From assembly GCF_003576645.1 (NCBI RefSeq), contig NC_044917.1, forward strand, positions 5,742,673 to 5,806,672: DNA of 64,000 nt. Reading direction: 5' to 3'. Positions 62,729 to 64,000 of the stretch are shown here, piece after piece (position 1 is the stretch's first letter; each line of letters starts with the position of its first letter). The notes beneath the pieces are model-generated. The model was not told the origin of the DNA, ran no database searches, and saw nothing but the letters and a program-made list of their open reading frames with translations. Origin of the DNA: Ipomoea triloba (Eukaryota; Streptophyta; Magnoliopsida; Solanales; Convolvulaceae). Made by a program: the position numbers and the translations under genes.

Positions 62729-64000
62729 GTACCTCTCCTTATTTAATTTAATTTTTTTTACCATATACTTCTTTTCATTTATAATCTCAATGAACTATGA
62801 ATAATTGAACAAGGTTAAACTTTTCTTATAAAATAAAAATTGGGATAAGGAACAAAATAGTCATTAATCTTCACACGAAATTACAATTAGACTATTTAAC
62901 TAAAAAGAAATACAATTAACTCCTTTAAATAAGTCAAATTCGTGCAATTGAACAAAAAATTACATATCCTCCATGTTGATGGTAGACGCGGTGGTTATGT
63001 TTAAAAAAATAATTTTTAATTTTATTTTAATAGTTTTAAATAAAATAAAATAAAGTATTAAAAAAGAAAAAAAACTCAAAGCCCCAAACGTTTCCAAGTT
63101 GGTGATGAAGAAACCTTTTCGTCTTCGGCTAGAGACAAAGAAAATGCCTTCTTCTCCGGTCAAAGACAAAATAAAGTTACTTTGTGCAATCACTTTTTAT
63201 TGGGTAGACGCGGTAGTCACTTTGTCTTTGAGCGGAAATGAAGTAATCACTTTGTTTTCGAGTGGAAACGAAGTTGTGTAATTTCTTTTCTTTTTATTTT
63301 ATTTAAAAGTATTAAAATAAAGTTAAAATTAATTTAAACCTAATATATTTTAAGAACCATTATCATAGCCTACCAGAGATGAGATAAAATGGCATTTAGA
63401 AAGGTATTTTGATTATAACTAATATAAACTACACAGTTGAGTAAATTACTTGATAAATGAGCTGTGATCTACCGACGGCCATTTTTGGGATCACTAATTA
63501 ATTTTAAAAATAATAATAATAAACAGTCTCACTCTGTGGCAGATCTAAATGAATAGAATATATCATATGTAAAAATAAAAACACAATTTGGTTCTTCTTT
63601 TTCTAAATTGTAAGGTACTCACTATTTTTTTGTTGCCCATTTGCTTTATTTATATATATTTATAATTTATTTATTGCCCATCTGCCTTATTGTGATATCA
63701 TATTAGTGCAACAATGTTACGACATAAGTTTGTAATTTTTTGTAATAGTCTTAAATTAATCAATTTTGGGACAATTCCAATCAAATTGGTCAAACTGTTA
63801 ACTTTGTAATTTCAACTTCTAATTCGAACGGCATGTTATTAGTCTTCTTGATTTAATCAGTCAGCTATGAATAATCACTATGTAATTTAACTCCCTCTTT
63901 TTTCTCTCCCACCTTTATTCTTGTTGGAGAAAATTCAGACAAAAACCTTAATCTGATGGGTTACTCTAAATCCTACCTCCCCCCCTCCCCCCTCCCCCTC
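62729..64000. other. right edge, nothing firmly identified
   Basis: AT-rich DNA; if the exon at 62612-62728 is real this is its first intron. The last about 25 bases are C-rich (runs of C separated by T), a simple repeat at the window edge. Frames at 62960-63193 and 63099-63281 overlap each other on opposite strands and are unsupported. Confidence 0.4.

Overview
This window is plant nuclear DNA: AT-rich, with genes broken by GT-AG introns, large intergenic spaces, many small transposons, tRNA-derived SINEs and a LINE relic. The proteins are those of a eudicot. The MADS-box protein is of the PLENA/SHATTERPROOF type and closest in feel to asterid sequences. A Convolvulaceae (Ipomoea-like) source is possible, but the window does not prove it.

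Five protein-coding genes can be reconstructed. (1) 15875-21427 (+) is a three-exon gene for a 1183-aa nuclear-looking protein resembling Arabidopsis HAPLESS 8. (2) 27651-29612 (+) is an intact, single-coding-exon, hAT-transposase-derived BED zinc-finger gene of RICESLEEPER/DAYSLEEPER type. (3) 37003-42421 (+) is an eight-exon MADS-box floral organ and fruit regulator of the AGAMOUS clade (PLE/SHP lineage, 244 aa). Its 3.5-kb intron after the MADS exon carries a conserved-looking regulatory island. (4) 43215-47830 (-) is a six-exon GT8 galacturonosyltransferase, GAUT15 (549 aa), convergent with the MADS gene. (5) 59874-61048 (-) is a two-exon PROTODERMAL FACTOR 1 gene (304 aa). A possible first exon of a further gene (62612-62728, +) runs toward the right edge. 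The genes look functionally independent; their neighbourhood suggests no shared pathway.

The rest is mobile-element territory. Two groups stand out. The first is a Harbinger/Tourist-like MITE group with 3-bp TAA/TTA duplications, a GC-rich internal hairpin and a short TA tract. In one copy (1586-5704) the TA tract has grown to a perfect 3762-bp (TA)1881 array. The second is a set of Mutator-like MITEs with GGCAAA-type ends and 9-10-bp target duplications (14033-14494, 25851-26452, 48942-49326, 50969-51440, 55513-55829, 56056-56634). Most of their cores are built from repeats of about 22 bp although the core sequences are largely unrelated. This common period is the most novel-looking pattern in the window.

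Layout: 1-15 kb is transposons, the giant TA array and a large inverted-repeat pair; 15-21.5 kb is the HAP8-like gene; 21.5-26.5 kb is a foldback element, a dead LINE and a MITE; 26.6-29.7 kb is the SLEEPER-like gene; 30-36.5 kb is gene-free; 36.5-48 kb holds the convergent MADS and GAUT15 genes; 48-59.8 kb is dense in MITEs and SINEs; 59.8-61.3 kb is PDF1; 61.3-64 kb is intergenic with the possible exon.
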